Notes: generated from the sequence alone by a model not told the origin. A DNA stretch of 64,000 nt from Pseudomonas nicosulfuronedens (GCF_005877905.1 NZ_SWDV01000005.1:62001-126000); one strand, 5' to 3'; shown: positions 47,318 to 62,230, counted from the first letter of the stretch. Translations and numbers: made by a program.

Positions 47318-50300
47318 GTGACTCCACTCGGTTTTCTACAGCGGCTGAAGCTGAGGACACGGTTGGTGATCGGGTTTGGCGGCATCCTCCTGTTTGCCCT
47401 GTTCATCGGTCTGTACAGCCTGTACGTCCAGCGCGAGCAGACTCAGCGGATCACCCAGATCTACGAAAAGGAAATGCTCGGCCTTGCCCATATCGATGCC
47501 GCCCGGGTCGCGCTGGCCAGCATCGGCAGGAGTGTTCGCCAGACGGTGCTCGCGGCGGACACCGGCGCCAGGGAGCAGGCACTGGGGCAACTCAAGGAAA
47601 CCCAGGCGGCCTTGCGCGAGGAGATCGAACAGGCACGTCCGCTCATCTACCGCACCCGCGCGCAGCAGGAGCTGATCCGTTTCGAGGTCGCCTACGAGGA
47701 GTACCAGGGCCAGATCGACCGGGTGCTGCAACTCAACGATCAACCTGCCAGTGCGGGCCACTCCTCGGACCTGGCGGCGATTGCCCTGCTGTCGTCCACT
47801 GAGCTCCAGCGACCTGGCGAGGTCGCCAACCAGGCACTTTCCGAAGTGGGGCAAATCAAGCGCGCAGGAGCGGACCTGGAGGTCAATCGTGCCTCCGAGC
47901 ACTTTCTGCGCAGTGTCGAGCTGACCTTCTGGCTCCTCGCCTTGTGCGTGGGTGGCGGAGTCCTGTTCGCCATTCTCATCAGCCTGTCCATTCGCCGCCC
48001 GGCCGACAGGCTCAGGCACTCGGTCGACGCACTGAGCAAGGGCGAACTGGACGTGGTCGTTCCCTTCCAGGATTACCCCAACGAAATTGGCGAGATGGCG
48101 CGGGCCATCACTGCCCTGCAATCCGAAGCCCGGCAGATGGCGGACCAGCGCTGGGTGAAGACCCAGGTGGCGACGCTGAGCATGGCCATGCAGTCCGTCG
48201 CCGGGTCCCGCCAACTGGGCGACCGTGCCCTGGAGGCACTGGCCCCACCGATGTGGCTGCGGCGTGCCACTCTGCACATTCATGATGAGAAAAATGCCGA
48301 GCTGGTGCTGCTGGGCAGCTACGCGCCAGGCCCTGACTCACCTCATCGCGTGGCCGTCGGCCAGGGGCTGATCGGTCAGTGCGCGAAACAGCGCGCGGCA
48401 ATCCACCTGCCCCGACCTGAAAACGCGGCGGAGGATGGGTCCTCCCCAGCGCGGAGACTCGATGTTCTCCCGCTGATCCATGGTGAGCGCCTGGTCGGCG
48501 TGCTCGCGTTGGAGGGGGTTCAGGAATTTGGCCCGAGCCAGCTCGACCTGCTCGGCGAATTTGTCCCGCTGCTGGCGATGAACCTGGAAATCCTCGAGCG
48601 CACCTCGCGCACCGAACAGCTCCTCAAGGAGACCCTGACCCAGGCCGAGCAGATGGAATGCCAGGCCGCAGCCCTGCAGGAAAGCGAGAAGCGCCTGCAG
48701 TACATCCTCGACTGCAGCCCGGTCAGCGTCGCCATTTCCACCCAGGAGCACCTGCACCTGGTCAACCCTGCCTTCGCCACCAGCTTCGGGCTCAAGGTGG
48801 GCGACAATGCAGCCGGGCTTTACGTCGACGAGACGGAGCGCGAAGCGGTCTGGAACGAGCTGCTGTCCGGCGAGCAGATGCTCGAACGTGAGGTTCGCCT
48901 GTATGACGGCCAGGGCGCCGAGCGCGACATCCTCGCGACCTACCTGCCGATAGTCCACCACGGCGAACCCGCCATGCTCGCCTGGCTGTACGACATCACC
49001 GAGCGCAAGCTGGTCGAGCAGCAGATGCGCCGTGCCAAGGAACTGGCCGAGGAAGCGACCCGGGCCAAGAGCGAGTTCCTCGCCAACATGAGCCATGAGA
49101 TCCGCACGCCGATGAACGTGATCATCGGCATGAGCAGCCTGGCCCTGAAAAGCGGGCTCGACGCGCGCCAGCACAACTACGTGCAGAAGGTAAACCGCTC
49201 CGCCGAGGGGCTCCTGGGTATCATCAACGACATCCTCGACTTCTCGAAGATCGAGGCCGGCATGATGAGCGTGGAGCACGTCGAATTCCGCCTGGAGGAC
49301 GTGCTGGAGCAGTTTTCCGCGATGGTTGGTTTCAAGGCTGAGGAGCATTCACTGGAACTGCTCTTCCAGCTCAGCCAGGACCTGCCGACCTCACTGATCG
49401 GCGATCCGCTGCGCCTGGGGCAGATCCTGCTCAACCTGGGCAACAACGCGGTGAAATTCACCGAGCGCGGTGAGATCGTCCTCGGCATCGAACCTGTGGC
49501 ACTCGACGCCGAGGACGCGGAGCTGCACTTCTGGCTGCGCGACACCGGGATCGGCATGACCTCCGAGCAGTGCGGACGCATGTTCCAGTCCTTCATCCAG
49601 GCAGACTCCTCCACTTCGCGCCGCTACGGTGGCACCGGGCTCGGGCTGTCGATCTCCAGGAGCCTGGTGGAACTCATGGGCGGGCGCATCTGGGTGGAAA
49701 GCGAACCGGGCAAGGGTTCGGTGTTCCACTTCCACGCGCACTTCGGCATCCCCGAGGCCGCCGCGCCACGGCGCATGCTGCGGGCCGACGAGCTGCTCGG
49801 AGTGCGCGCCCTGGTGGTCGACGACAACGCCTCGGCGCGGGAGATCCTCTCCGGCATGGCGCTCAGCTATGGGCTGGAAGTGGACGTCGCGCGCAATGGC
49901 AACGAGGCGCTGGAGTGGATCAGCGAAGCGGAACAGCGCCAGCTGCCCTACCAGCTGGTGCTGGTGGACTGGCAGATGCCGGGCATGGATGGCATCGAGG
50001 TCGTTGCGCGTCTGCACGACGGCCACTGCGAGGAGGTGCCGGCGGTGGTCATGGTCACTGCCTTCGGCCGCGAGGAGGCTCTGGATGCGGCCCAGCAGCG
50101 CGGCGTCGAACTGGGCACGGTACTGACCAAACCGGTGACGCCCTCCACCCTGCTGGAGTCGATCAACATTGCCCTGGGCAAGCAGAACGTCGTCGAGCCG
50201 CGCAGTCGCGAACGCCAGAGCGCTACCGACGAGGCAGTGGCCCGTGTCGCCGGCAGCCGAATATTGCTGGTGGAAGACAACGAGCTGAACCAGGAGCTGG

Positions 50301-51283
50301 CGATGGAGCTGCTGGGCGATGCCGGTATCGAGATCGTGCTGGCCTGCAACGGTCAGGAAGCACTGGACCTGCTGGCCGTCGACAGGCGTTTCGACTGCGT
50401 GCTGATGGACTGCCAGATGCCCGTGCTCGACGGTTACGCGGCCACCCGGGCACTGCGCCTGCGGCCGGAACTGGCGCAGCTGCCGATCATTGCCATGACC
50501 GCCAACAACATGGCCGGGGACCGCGAACTGGCGCTGGCTGCCGGCATGAACGACCACATCGCCAAGCCCATCGACCCGCCCGCGATGTTCCTCACCCTGT
50601 CGCGCTGGATCGAGCCGCGGCAACGGCCGGGCACAGCGAGCGCGTCGGCACCCACTGCATCGCCCGCCAGCCTGTTCGACCTGCCGGGTATCGACAGCCG
50701 CGCCGGGCTCGCCACCTGCGCCGGCAAGGCAGCACTCTACGAGCGACTACTGCGGCGTTTTCACACCAGCTACCGGGATTTCATCGACGAGTTCCGCGCC
50801 CTCGACTCGGCGACCGACCCGACGATCCGTCGCCGCGCCGCCCACACCCTGCGCGGCGCGGCCGCGAACATCGGTGCCCTGGCACTGGCACGGGCGACCA
50901 CAGCGCTGGAAGACGCCTGCCTTGGATCGTCCTCGGAAGCACTGATCTCGCGCCTGCTGCTGGATGTGCAGGCGCAACTGGAGACGGTGCTGGCGAGCGT
51001 GGCGAATCTCGCCACAGCTTCCCCCGCGGAGCCGCCTGCGGCCGCCATGACCGAGGAGCAGATCACCGCCCTCTTCCGGCAGCTGCACGGTTTGCTGGAG
51101 CACAGCGACACCAGCGCCGGCGAACTGGTCGCCCGGCTGAGCCGCGTCTTCGCGGACTCGCCTCGGGCCGGGCTGCTGCGAGAGATAACCGAAGCCATCG
51201 AAGGCTTCGACTACGATCGGGCTCTGGCGCAGCTGCAGCGATTGATGGACGAGACCCCCGCGCCCCTGCAGCCGCATGCCTGA
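47318..51283 (+). CDS. Hybrid sensor histidine kinase (TM-HAMP-GAF-PAS-HisKA-HATPase-REC-REC-HPt)
   Basis: The 1321-residue membrane sensor has two membrane spans around a periplasmic helical domain, then HAMP ([20 protein letters not shown]), GAF-like and PAS segments. The kinase core has the phospho-His in [10 protein letters not shown] (His593), [11 protein letters not shown], and GTGLGLSI. Two receivers follow (Asp884 in [10 protein letters not shown], Asp1031 in [11 protein letters not shown]), then an HPt domain (His1176, AHTLRGAA). The GTG at 47318 is preferred because AGGAGG lies ten bases upstream. An ATG at 47267 in the same frame has no clear ribosome site. It probably phosphorylates the HD-GYP regulator encoded just upstream. 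Confidence 0.9.
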   Translation: MTPLGFLQRLKLRTRLVIGFGGILLFALFIGLYSLYVQREQTQRITQIYEKEMLGLAHIDAARVALASIGRSVRQTVLAADTGAREQALGQLKETQAALREEIEQARPLIYRTRAQQELIRFEVAYEEYQGQIDRVLQLNDQPASAGHSSDLAAIALLSSTELQRPGEVANQALSEVGQIKRAGADLEVNRASEHFLRSVELTFWLLALCVGGGVLFAILISLSIRRPADRLRHSVDALSKGELDVVVPFQDYPNEIGEMARAITALQSEARQMADQRWVKTQVATLSMAMQSVAGSRQLGDRALEALAPPMWLRRATLHIHDEKNAELVLLGSYAPGPDSPHRVAVGQGLIGQCAKQRAAIHLPRPENAAEDGSSPARRLDVLPLIHGERLVGVLALEGVQEFGPSQLDLLGEFVPLLAMNLEILERTSRTEQLLKETLTQAEQMECQAAALQESEKRLQYILDCSPVSVAISTQEHLHLVNPAFATSFGLKVGDNAAGLYVDETEREAVWNELLSGEQMLEREVRLYDGQGAERDILATYLPIVHHGEPAMLAWLYDITERKLVEQQMRRAKELAEEATRAKSEFLANMSHEIRTPMNVIIGMSSLALKSGLDARQHNYVQKVNRSAEGLLGIINDILDFSKIEAGMMSVEHVEFRLEDVLEQFSAMVGFKAEEHSLELLFQLSQDLPTSLIGDPLRLGQILLNLGNNAVKFTERGEIVLGIEPVALDAEDAELHFWLRDTGIGMTSEQCGRMFQSFIQADSSTSRRYGGTGLGLSISRSLVELMGGRIWVESEPGKGSVFHFHAHFGIPEAAAPRRMLRADELLGVRALVVDDNASAREILSGMALSYGLEVDVARNGNEALEWISEAEQRQLPYQLVLVDWQMPGMDGIEVVARLHDGHCEEVPAVVMVTAFGREEALDAAQQRGVELGTVLTKPVTPSTLLESINIALGKQNVVEPRSRERQSATDEAVARVAGSRILLVEDNELNQELAMELLGDAGIEIVLACNGQEALDLLAVDRRFDCVLMDCQMPVLDGYAATRALRLRPELAQLPIIAMTANNMAGDRELALAAGMNDHIAKPIDPPAMFLTLSRWIEPRQRPGTASASAPTASPASLFDLPGIDSRAGLATCAGKAALYERLLRRFHTSYRDFIDEFRALDSATDPTIRRRAAHTLRGAAANIGALALARATTALEDACLGSSSEALISRLLLDVQAQLETVLASVANLATASPAEPPAAAMTEEQITALFRQLHGLLEHSDTSAGELVARLSRVFADSPRAGLLREITEAIEGFDYDRALAQLQRLMDETPAPLQPHA

Positions 51284-51293
51284 GCGAGCGGCC

Positions 51294-52070
51294 TCAGAGC
51301 GTCCTGATCGAGGTGCTGATCGCCCGCGCGCATTCGATGGCTGCCGGTGCCAGGCGACGTTCGGCGTCCTCGCGGGTCCAGCGACTGGTGGGCGCCACCA
51401 CGTGTACCGAGGCGACCGGACGGCCCTGGCTGTTGCGCACCGGTGCGGCCACCGCCATGTCTCCCAGGAACAACTCCTCGCTGTTGATCGCATAACCCTT
51501 GCGGCGAATCTCGGCGATCTCGCTGAGGATTTCCTCCAGCGAGGTGCGGGTGTACTGGGTGTGGCTGGACAGGTCACTGTCCTGCAGCAACTCCAGCACC
51601 TCGTCGTCGCTCAACGCGCTGAGGAAGGCGCGGCCCGAAGCGGTGCAGTACATGGGAATGCGGCTGCCGATGGGCAGATGAATCGGGATGAACTTCGGCC
51701 CGACGAAGCGCGCCACGTAGAGCATGTCGGTGCGTACCGGTTCGGTGAGATTGGTGGTCTCGCCCGTGGTCTGCGCCAGCTCCGCGAGGAAAGGGTTGGC
51801 CACGTCCACCAGGGTATCGGCGGCGAGGTAGTTGTAGCCGATCTCCATTACCTGCGGCGTCAGCTGGAAGCGCTTGGTCTGTGGGTGCTTGCTGACATAC
51901 CCCAGTGCTTCGAGGGTATGGATCATCCGCTGCGCCGAGCTCTTGGTGATATCGGCGGCCTCGGCCACCTCGGCCAGGTTCATCGTGCGGTTGCGCGCAT
52001 TGAAGGCGCGCAGCACCGCCAGGCCTTTTTCCAGCGACTGGTTGAACAGGCTGTTTTCGTTGTCGCTCAT
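51294..52070 (-). CDS. IclR-family transcriptional regulator
   Basis: The 258-residue protein has the IclR winged helix (SLEKGLAVLRAFNARNRTMNLAEVAEAADITKSSAQRMI) and the effector domain (GSRIPMYCTASGRAFLSALSDDE; VASVHVVAPTSRWT). The ATG at 52068-52070 has AGGA upstream. It is divergent from a small ABC importer operon across an AT-rich gap with two dyads, so it probably controls that operon in response to the imported compound. Confidence 0.9.
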   Translation of the reverse strand: MSDNENSLFNQSLEKGLAVLRAFNARNRTMNLAEVAEAADITKSSAQRMIHTLEALGYVSKHPQTKRFQLTPQVMEIGYNYLAADTLVDVANPFLAELAQTTGETTNLTEPVRTDMLYVARFVGPKFIPIHLPIGSRIPMYCTASGRAFLSALSDDEVLELLQDSDLSSHTQYTRTSLEEILSEIAEIRRKGYAINSEELFLGDMAVAAPVRNSQGRPVASVHVVAPTSRWTREDAERRLAPAAIECARAISTSIRTL

Positions 52071-52113
52071 GTCTCGTCCTTGCGAGGGAGAACGCCTTGA
52101 ATCAGGCATTTAG

Positions 52114-52157
52114 TATCGATATGCGATATTTATAAATCTCTTTACGATTCTTGTAAA
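52114..52157. promoter_or_regulatory. Divergent promoter with two dyads, likely IclR operators
   Basis: Within an AT-rich stretch, TATCG-ATATG-CGATA (52114-52128) and TTTAC-N7-GTAAA (52141-52157) are both perfect inverted repeats. They lie between the IclR gene and the ABC operon. Binding is inferred from location. Confidence 0.55.
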
Positions 52158-52248
52158 TCATTTATATTGCGACCAACGCCTCCTGCCGAACCTCGAGGCC
52201 ATCCATAACGCATAACGACAACAAACCGCGTCAAATGGGAGTTCACCA

Positions 52249-53007
52249 ATGCATCCTCGCCTCCGCGTGTTTTCCTGCGCCCTCGCGCTCGTCGCCAGCT
52301 GCGCTGCATCCCTGGCCGCCCAGGCCGAACCGCTGAAGGTCGGCGCCACCGCCACCGGCGTGCCGTTCACCTTCCTCGACATCCAGACCAACAGCATCCA
52401 GGGCATGATGGTCGATTCCGCCCAGGCCGTGGCCAAGGCCGGCGGCTTCGAAGTGGAAATCGCCCAGACCACCTTTGCCGCACTGATCCCCTCGCTCACC
52501 GCGAAGAAGATCGACCTGATCTCCGCCGCCATGCTGCGCACTCCCGAGCGGGAAAAAGTCGTGCAGTACTCCGACCCGGTATTCGAGTACGGCGAAGGCC
52601 TGGTGGTGCGTGCCGACGATGACAAGGCCTACACCAGCATGGATGACTTCAAGGGCGAAGTGGTCGGTGCCCAGGTCGGCACCATCTTCATCGACAAGCT
52701 CAACCAGCGCGGCATCTTCAAGGAGGTGCGCGGCTACGACTCCCTCGCCGACCTCACTCGCGACCTGGCGTTCGGGCGCATCAAGGCCGGCTTCGGCGAC
52801 CATCCGATCCTCGCCTACCAGATGGCCAAGGGCAGCCTGAAAAAGGTACGCCTGGTGGACAGCTACCAGCCGCAGATCAAGGGCGAGGTCTGCCTGATCC
52901 TGCGCCAGGGCGATCCGCAGCTGCTCGCCCAGGTGAACAAGGGCATCGCCAGCATCAAGGCCGACGGCACCCTGGCCGGCATCATCGGCAAGTGGCATCT
53001 GGACTGA
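52249..53007 (+). CDS. Periplasmic amino-acid/amine-binding protein of an ABC importer
   Basis: The 252-residue protein has a signal peptide (cleavage near LAAQA-EP) and the type II family-3 solute-binding fold (LKVGATATGVPFTFLD; LTAKKIDLISAAMLRTPEREKVVQYSDPVF; VGAQVGTIF). GGGAG precedes the ATG. The operon continues with one permease, one ATPase and an FAD-dependent oxidase, so the ligand is likely an amine or unusual amino acid. The exact ligand is not readable. Confidence 0.87.
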   Translation: MHPRLRVFSCALALVASCAASLAAQAEPLKVGATATGVPFTFLDIQTNSIQGMMVDSAQAVAKAGGFEVEIAQTTFAALIPSLTAKKIDLISAAMLRTPEREKVVQYSDPVFEYGEGLVVRADDDKAYTSMDDFKGEVVGAQVGTIFIDKLNQRGIFKEVRGYDSLADLTRDLAFGRIKAGFGDHPILAYQMAKGSLKKVRLVDSYQPQIKGEVCLILRQGDPQLLAQVNKGIASIKADGTLAGIIGKWHLD

Positions 53008-53045
53008 CGTCCGCCCGCTTCACACCATTCCCAAGTCTCACCCGC

Positions 53046-53078
53046 CCCTTTCGCCGGAGCCTCGCGCCCGGTGAAGGG
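53046..53078 (+). terminator. Hairpin between binding-protein and permease genes
   Basis: CCCTTTCGCCGG and CCGGTGAAGGG pair around a short loop in the 108-base gap. Such hairpins often stabilise or attenuate mRNA so that binding protein exceeds permease. No T-run follows. Confidence 0.4.
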
Positions 53079-53115
53079 TGACGGCCGCCCCTGATTTCCG
53101 CCCACGGACAAGCCC

Positions 53116-53772
53116 ATGTTTTTCCAGAACGCCCTGGACTTCCTGCCCATTCTCCTGAATGGCGCGGTGGTCACCGTGCAAGTCACGATTGCCTCCTTTC
53201 TGCTCAGCTCGCTCATCGGCCTGGCCTTCGCCCTGATGATGGTGTCGAAAGTCCGCGCCGTCGCCCTGTTCGGCATCTCCGTGGTCAACGTCATCCGTGG
53301 CCTGCCGATCATCGTGCAGCTGTTCTACATCTACTTCGTGCTGCCGGACTTCGGCGTGCAACTCAGCGCCATGCAGGCCGGCATCATCGGCCTGGGCATC
53401 GCCTACTCGGCATACCAGGCGGAGAACTTCCGCGCCGGCATCCAGGCCATCCAGCAGGGGCAGATCGAAGCCGCCGAATCCCTCGGCATGCGCGGCCCGA
53501 TGATCATGCGCCGGGTGGTACTGCCGCAGGCCTTCCGCATCGCCCTGCCGCCCTACGGCAATACCCTGGTGATGATGCTCAAGGACTCCTCGCTGGTGTC
53601 CACCATCACCGTCGCCGAAATGACCCGCGCCGGCCAGCTGATCGCTTCCTCGACCTTCGAGAACATGACCGTCTACACCCTGGTCGCCCTGCTCTACCTG
53701 GCCCTCAGCCTGCCGCTGTCGTTCGCCCTGCGCCGCCTCGAAGCGCGCATCGCCACGAGGAAGAAAGCATGA
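53116..53772 (+). CDS. Amino-acid-type ABC transporter permease
   Basis: The 218-residue inner-membrane protein has about five spans and the HisM/GlnP-type EAA loop ([30 protein letters not shown]). The start is preceded by weak purines only, and the next gene overlaps by four bases. Only one permease is present, so it presumably works as a homodimer with the ATPase encoded next. Confidence 0.9.
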   Translation: MFFQNALDFLPILLNGAVVTVQVTIASFLLSSLIGLAFALMMVSKVRAVALFGISVVNVIRGLPIIVQLFYIYFVLPDFGVQLSAMQAGIIGLGIAYSAYQAENFRAGIQAIQQGQIEAAESLGMRGPMIMRRVVLPQAFRIALPPYGNTLVMMLKDSSLVSTITVAEMTRAGQLIASSTFENMTVYTLVALLYLALSLPLSFALRRLEARIATRKKA

Positions 53773-54512
53773 TCCGTATCCAGTCGCTGCACAAAAGCTA
53801 CGGCAGCACCCGCGTCCTCGAAGGCATCGACCTGTCGGTCGAGAGCGGCCAGGTAGTGTGCCTGATCGGCCCGTCCGGCTCGGGCAAGTCCACGCTGCTG
53901 CGCTGCATCAATGGCCTGGAAACCTACGAGGGTGGCGACATCCTGGTCGGCCAGGAACGCGTCGACCGCCACGCCCACTCCATCCATGAAATCCGCACCC
54001 AGGTGGCGATGGTGTTCCAGCGCTTCAACCTGTTCCCCCACCGCACCGCCCTGCAGAACGTCATGGAAGGCCCGGTGTACGTGAAGAAGGAACGACCCGA
54101 AGCGGCCCGCGAACACGCCCGCGCCCTGCTGGAGAAGGTCGGCCTGAGCCACCGCATGGACGCCTACCCGGACGAACTCTCCGGCGGCCAGCAACAACGC
54201 GTCGCCATCGCCCGCGCCCTGGCCATGCGGCCCAAGGCGATCCTCTTCGACGAGCCGACCTCGGCGCTGGACCCGGAACTGGTGGGCGAAGTGCTGGCGG
54301 TGATGCGCAAGCTCGCCGACGAAGGCATGACCATGGTGGTGGTGACCCACGAGATGGGCTTCGCCCGCGAAGTGGCGGACAAGGTGTGCTTCCTCTATGG
54401 CGGCCGTATCGTCGAGGAAGGCGCAGCCAAGGATGTACTCGGCGCGCCGAGCCAGCCGCGCACCCAGGAATTCCTCCGGCGCCTGCTCAACACCGACGGG
54501 GGCCAGGCATGA
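53769..54512 (+). CDS. Amino-acid-type ABC transporter ATPase
   Basis: The 247-residue ATPase has Walker A (GPSGSGKST), Q-loop ([17 protein letters not shown]), signature (LSGGQQQR), Walker B ([11 protein letters not shown]) and the switch His (VVTHEMGFA), all intact. This is the GlnQ/HisP type. It overlaps both neighbours by four bases, giving tight coupling between permease, ATPase and oxidase. Confidence 0.95.
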   Translation: MIRIQSLHKSYGSTRVLEGIDLSVESGQVVCLIGPSGSGKSTLLRCINGLETYEGGDILVGQERVDRHAHSIHEIRTQVAMVFQRFNLFPHRTALQNVMEGPVYVKKERPEAAREHARALLEKVGLSHRMDAYPDELSGGQQQRVAIARALAMRPKAILFDEPTSALDPELVGEVLAVMRKLADEGMTMVVVTHEMGFAREVADKVCFLYGGRIVEEGAAKDVLGAPSQPRTQEFLRRLLNTDGGQA

Positions 54513-55795
54513 ACGCCCAGCCCCTGGCACTGCCGCCCTCGCTGTGGGCAGCCACCGCTAACGCCGGCCCGGCCACACCGGCGCTGGCTGAAGACAAGCA
54601 GGTCGACGTCGCCATCGTGGGCGCCGGCTACACAGGGCTGGTCACCGCCCTGCACCTGGTCCGCAATGGCGTACGCGTCTGCGTGCTGGATGCCGGCGAG
54701 CCGGGCTGGGGCGCCTCCGGACGCAACGGCGGGCAGGTGATCCCCGGTCTCAAGCATGACCCCGATGACCTGCGGCGCATGTTCGGCGGTGACCGGGCCG
54801 AGCGCCTGATCGACGTCGCCGGCGGCGCTGCCGATGAGGTCTTCGAGCTGATCCGCCGCTACGACATCGATTGCGAAGCTACCCGCAAGGGCTGGATTCA
54901 ACCGGCTGCCTCGCCGGCCGCCCTGCGCGCCATCGAGAAGCGCGCCGAGCAGTGGCGCCAGCGCGGCGTACCGGTGGAGATGCTCGACAAGAGCAGCGTC
55001 GCCCAGCGCATCGGCAGCAAGGACTACCTCGGCGCCTGGGTCGACCCGCGCGCTGGCAGCGTCCAGCCGTTGAGCTACGTGCGCGGTCTTGCGCGAGCAG
55101 CGTTGAGTGAAGGCGCGGACATTCACGGACACAACCGCGTGACCGACCTGCGCCGCCACGGCAGCGGCTGGCAGCTCACCACCGACGCGGGGCACAAGGT
55201 CACCGCCGAGCGGGTGATCCTTGCCACCAATGGCTACAGCGACGACCTCTGGCCAAAGCTGCGGCAGACGGTGATCGCCGCCAACAGCTTCATCGTTGCG
55301 ACCAAACCCCTGCCGGAGCACCTGCGGCGCAGCGTGCTGCCCGGTGGCGAAGTCTGCTCGGATGCGCGCCGGCTGCTGTTGTACTTCAAGCAGGACGCGC
55401 GCGGCCGGCTGCTGCTGGGCGGTCGCGGCCCATTTGCCGAGCCGCGCTCGCCCGGTGATTGGTTGCACCTCAAGCGCTCGCTGCTGGGGCTGTTCCCGCA
55501 GCTGGCGGAGGTCGAGTTCGAGTACCAGTGGAGTGGCCGCGTGGCGCTGACGCCGGACTTCATGCCACGCCTGCATGAACCGGCCCCCAACCTCAGCATC
55601 CTGCTGGGCTACAACGGTCGCGGCATCGCCATGGCCTCGGCCCTGGGCCGGCACCTGGCAGAGCGCTTGCTGGACCGCGAGAAGGACTTCCCCTTCCCGA
55701 TCACGCCGGTGCGACCGATCCCCTTCCACGGGCTGCAACGCCTGTACCTGGGCGTGGGCATTGCCTGGTATCGCCTGCTCGACGCCGTGCTCTGA
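54509..55795 (+). CDS. FAD-dependent oxidoreductase of the DAO family (PuuB-like)
   Basis: The 428-residue protein has the dinucleotide motif [11 protein letters not shown] near residue 35 and [10 protein letters not shown], typical of DAO-type amine oxidases such as gamma-glutamylputrescine oxidase. A C-terminal [11 protein letters not shown] motif is also present. Its start overlaps the ATPase stop, so it should oxidise the imported compound or its derivative. It is a paralogue of the oxidase at 60600-61913. The substrate may be a gamma-glutamylated amine or a sarcosine-like amine. Confidence 0.83.
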   Translation: MNAQPLALPPSLWAATANAGPATPALAEDKQVDVAIVGAGYTGLVTALHLVRNGVRVCVLDAGEPGWGASGRNGGQVIPGLKHDPDDLRRMFGGDRAERLIDVAGGAADEVFELIRRYDIDCEATRKGWIQPAASPAALRAIEKRAEQWRQRGVPVEMLDKSSVAQRIGSKDYLGAWVDPRAGSVQPLSYVRGLARAALSEGADIHGHNRVTDLRRHGSGWQLTTDAGHKVTAERVILATNGYSDDLWPKLRQTVIAANSFIVATKPLPEHLRRSVLPGGEVCSDARRLLLYFKQDARGRLLLGGRGPFAEPRSPGDWLHLKRSLLGLFPQLAEVEFEYQWSGRVALTPDFMPRLHEPAPNLSILLGYNGRGIAMASALGRHLAERLLDREKDFPFPITPVRPIPFHGLQRLYLGVGIAWYRLLDAVL

Positions 55796-55812
55796 GCGAC
55801 ACGCCCGGCCGC

Positions 55813-56586
55813 TCAGGCCGGGCGTCCTTCCTGTAGCGCCGCCAGGTACGCGCGCGGCGGCTGACCGGTGTGCTCGCGAAAGCAGCGGTAGAACACCGAC
55901 AGCGAATTGAAGCCCACCGCGAACGCCAGTTCATCGATGCGCGCCGTCGGTTCTTCCCGAAGGCGCTCCAGCAGATGGCCGATACGCGCCTGGTTCAGGT
56001 AGCGATAGAAGCTCTGGCCGAGCACCTGGTTGAGCAGGTAGGAAATCTGGTTGCGCGTGTAGCCGGTGGCCCGCGCCAGGCGCTCCAGGTCCATCTCCGG
56101 GTCGAGATAGGGATGGGCGCTGCCGAAGTAGGACTCGATATCCAGCAGCATCTTCCCCACCTGCGCGGAGTTCAGCCCCAGGCGGCGCTGGTCCTTGACG
56201 CCCTCCTCGCGCTGCTCGCGCACCGGCGTTGCATATTCGTGGACGCGCCAGATCAGCCCGTCGCGCACGGTAATCGCTTCGCTGGCGCGGAACGAGGCCA
56301 GCCGGCTGCTGCGCCGCAACGTCAGGCGCGAGCGGTACTGGATGAAGGCGGTGTCGCCATCGGCGCGAATCTGGTCGATGTGCTCGATGTGGTGCTGCGG
56401 GCTGCGCGGCATGGCGGTGCGGATATAGCCGGGCAACTCGCTGGCGGGGATTTCCAGGTCGTTGTAGAAGTCGCAGTACTGCACCTGCGGATGGAACATC
56501 GCCAGCACGCCCTCGACGTCGCGGTTCATCCAGCACTGGTGGTAACGCGTGACCACCTCGCGGGTGCGCTCGGTTTCATCATTCAT
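55813..56586 (-). CDS. AraC-family regulator with N-terminal SnoaL-like domain
   Basis: The 257-residue protein starts with a SnoaL/NTF2-like domain (about residues 5-125: VVTRYHQCWMNRDVEGVLAMFHPQVQYCDF ... ITVRDGLIWRVHEYATP). It ends with an AraC helix-turn-helix (LARATGYTRNQISYLLNQ; ELAFAVGFNSLSVFYRCFREHTG). The ATG at 56584-56586 has GGAG upstream. It is divergent from polyamine-binding protein and synthetase genes, so it probably senses a polyamine-derived ligand. The fusion of a SnoaL-like pocket to AraC is uncommon. Confidence 0.82.
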   Translation of the reverse strand: MNDETERTREVVTRYHQCWMNRDVEGVLAMFHPQVQYCDFYNDLEIPASELPGYIRTAMPRSPQHHIEHIDQIRADGDTAFIQYRSRLTLRRSSRLASFRASEAITVRDGLIWRVHEYATPVREQREEGVKDQRRLGLNSAQVGKMLLDIESYFGSAHPYLDPEMDLERLARATGYTRNQISYLLNQVLGQSFYRYLNQARIGHLLERLREEPTARIDELAFAVGFNSLSVFYRCFREHTGQPPRAYLAALQEGRPA

Positions 56587-56810
56587 GTTCTTGCCTCCGC
56601 CATGAGGGCCGCCAGCGTAGGGCGGTGCCCCTGCCCTGCACAGTGTCGCGGGTCCGCAGGAGCATGACCGATTCCGCCCGTGCACGGAAGAACGACGCCA
56701 GGCCGCGCCGCGCCTAGTTTTCGGCCAGGGCCGACAACAACAGAACAAGGCCCGATTCCCACCTGCCGATCGCATGGGCGCCGCGCTAGCCGGCGCCCCC
56801 AGGAGTGAAG

Positions 56811-57905
56811 ATGAACAAGCGTGCTTTGGGTTGTCTGGCCGGTCTGCTGGCCGGCGTCGCGTTGCCGGTGCTGGCGGCGCCGCAAGAGGTGCATTTCGCC
56901 AACTGGGCCGACTATATCGGGCCCACCGTGCTGGCGGACTTCCAGAAGGAAACCGGGATCAAGGTGGTGCTCGATGCCTTCGAGTCCGACGAAGTGCTGG
57001 AGGCCAAGCTGCTCACCGGGCATTCCGGCTTCGATGTGGTGGTGCCCTCGGCGGACTTCCTCGCCCGTCAGCTCAAGGCCGGCGTCTACCGCCCGCTGGA
57101 CGACGCACTGCTGCCCAACCGCAAGAACCTCGACCCCGACCTCCTGGCCCGCGTGGCCCAGTCCGACCCCGGCAACCGCTTCGCCGTGCCCTACCTGTGG
57201 GGTACCGTCGGCATCGGCTACAACCCGGCGAAAATCAAGGCGGCGCTGGGCGCCGACGCCCCGCTGGACTCCTGGGACCTGGTGTTCAAGCCGGAGAATC
57301 TCGCCAAGCTCAAGGGTTGCGGCGTGGCCTTCCTCGACTCGCCGGCGAAGATCCTGCCGCTGGCCCTGCACTACCTGGGCAAGGACCCGAACAGCAACAA
57401 CCCGGCGGACTACGAAGCCGGCACCAAGCTGCTGGAAAGCCTGAAGCCCTCGGTCACCTACTTCAGCTCGACCAAGTACATCGCCGACCTCGCCAACGGC
57501 AACGTCTGCATCGCCATCGGCTTCTCCGGCGACGTGTTGCAGGCGCAGAAAAGCGCCCAGGAAGCCGGAGGCTCGGTACAGGTGGAGTACAGCGTGCCGA
57601 AGGAAGGCACCAACATCTGGTTCGACAACCTGGCCATCCCGAAGGACGCGCGCAACCCCGAGGGCGCCCATGCCTTCATCAACTACCTGATGCGCCCGGA
57701 CGTGATCGCGAAAACCAGCGACTACCTGCACTACGCCAACGCCAACGTGCCAGCCAAGGCGCTGATGGACGAGCAGGTCCGCGGCAACCCGGCCGTGTAC
57801 CCGGACGCACAACTGGTGAAGGGCATGTACGTCAGCCTGCCGCCGACCCCTTCGATCCTGCGCCTGATCACCCGCGACTGGAGCCGGATCAAGTCGGGCG
57901 TCTGA
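56811..57905 (+). CDS. PotF/SpuD-like polyamine-binding protein
   Basis: The 364-residue protein has a signal peptide (cleavage near VLAA-PQ) and polyamine-binding motifs (VHFANWADYIGP; FDVVVPSADFLARQ; PYLWGTVGIGYN; YSVPKEGTNIWFDN). AGGAG lies five bases before the ATG. It is a close relative of the binding protein at 59518-60603. No ABC permease or ATPase is next to either, so they may share a PotGHI-type transporter encoded elsewhere. A terminator follows. Confidence 0.88.
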   Translation: MNKRALGCLAGLLAGVALPVLAAPQEVHFANWADYIGPTVLADFQKETGIKVVLDAFESDEVLEAKLLTGHSGFDVVVPSADFLARQLKAGVYRPLDDALLPNRKNLDPDLLARVAQSDPGNRFAVPYLWGTVGIGYNPAKIKAALGADAPLDSWDLVFKPENLAKLKGCGVAFLDSPAKILPLALHYLGKDPNSNNPADYEAGTKLLESLKPSVTYFSSTKYIADLANGNVCIAIGFSGDVLQAQKSAQEAGGSVQVEYSVPKEGTNIWFDNLAIPKDARNPEGAHAFINYLMRPDVIAKTSDYLHYANANVPAKALMDEQVRGNPAVYPDAQLVKGMYVSLPPTPSILRLITRDWSRIKSGV

Positions 57906-57931
57906 TTCCGCCGTCTGCTGGCGTTAACATC

Positions 57932-57966
57932 AACAGCCCCGGCCGCCATTGGCGTCCGGGGCTGTT
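57932..57966 (+). terminator. Rho-independent terminator
   Basis: AACAGCCCCGG, a 13-base loop, then CCGGGGCTGTT forms an 11-base perfect stem followed by TGCGTTT, 26 bases after the binding-protein stop. The downstream synthetase gene should then have its own promoter in the 212-base gap. Confidence 0.85.
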
Positions 57967-58117
57967 TGCGTTTCCGGGAATGCCTTTTCCACGGCGAATC
58001 CCCAGCCTTGCGGAAAGTGGATAGAACGCACCCGTGCCTCCAGCCGACACTAGCCTCGCCTGGCAGCATCCCCGCTGCATGTGCATTCACTACAAAACCA
58101 AAAAAACCGAGGCTTGT

Positions 58118-61913
<3,796 letters not shown>

Positions 61914-61931
61914 TGGATCTGGCGCCCTCGG

Positions 61932-62101
61932 GTTCGCGAGCAAGCTCGCTCCTACGAAAAGCGCTCCGGCGTCAAGCTTTTTGGAGCGAGCTTGCTCGCG
62001 AACTAGCCTCAGCATCGGCGTTGCCCCGGTGGCCAATCGCGGGCTACGTCCGCTCCTACAGGCCGGCGCCACCTTCGTAGGAGCGGATCTTATCCGCGAT
62101 G
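61932..62101. repeat. Four REP elements in two inverted pairs upstream of the RAYT gene
   Basis: Pair 1 is of the GAGCGAGCTTGCTCGC type: inverted copy at 61932-61955 and direct copy at 61983-62003. Pair 2 is of the GAGCGGATCTTATCCGC type: inverted copy at 62039-62061 and direct copy at 62076-62101. They fill most of the 317-base gap between the oxidase gene and the RAYT gene. Confidence 0.9.
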
Positions 62102-62230
62102 TTCTTTTCGCCAGAGCGGCAAATCCCTCAGCAGCAACCGATCCGCCCTACCCTCCGATTCGAGGCATCCGCTTTCGCTGAAGCACGCTTGTCCGCGAAA
62201 TGCCTGCATCCCCTTCGATGGATGCCTGTC

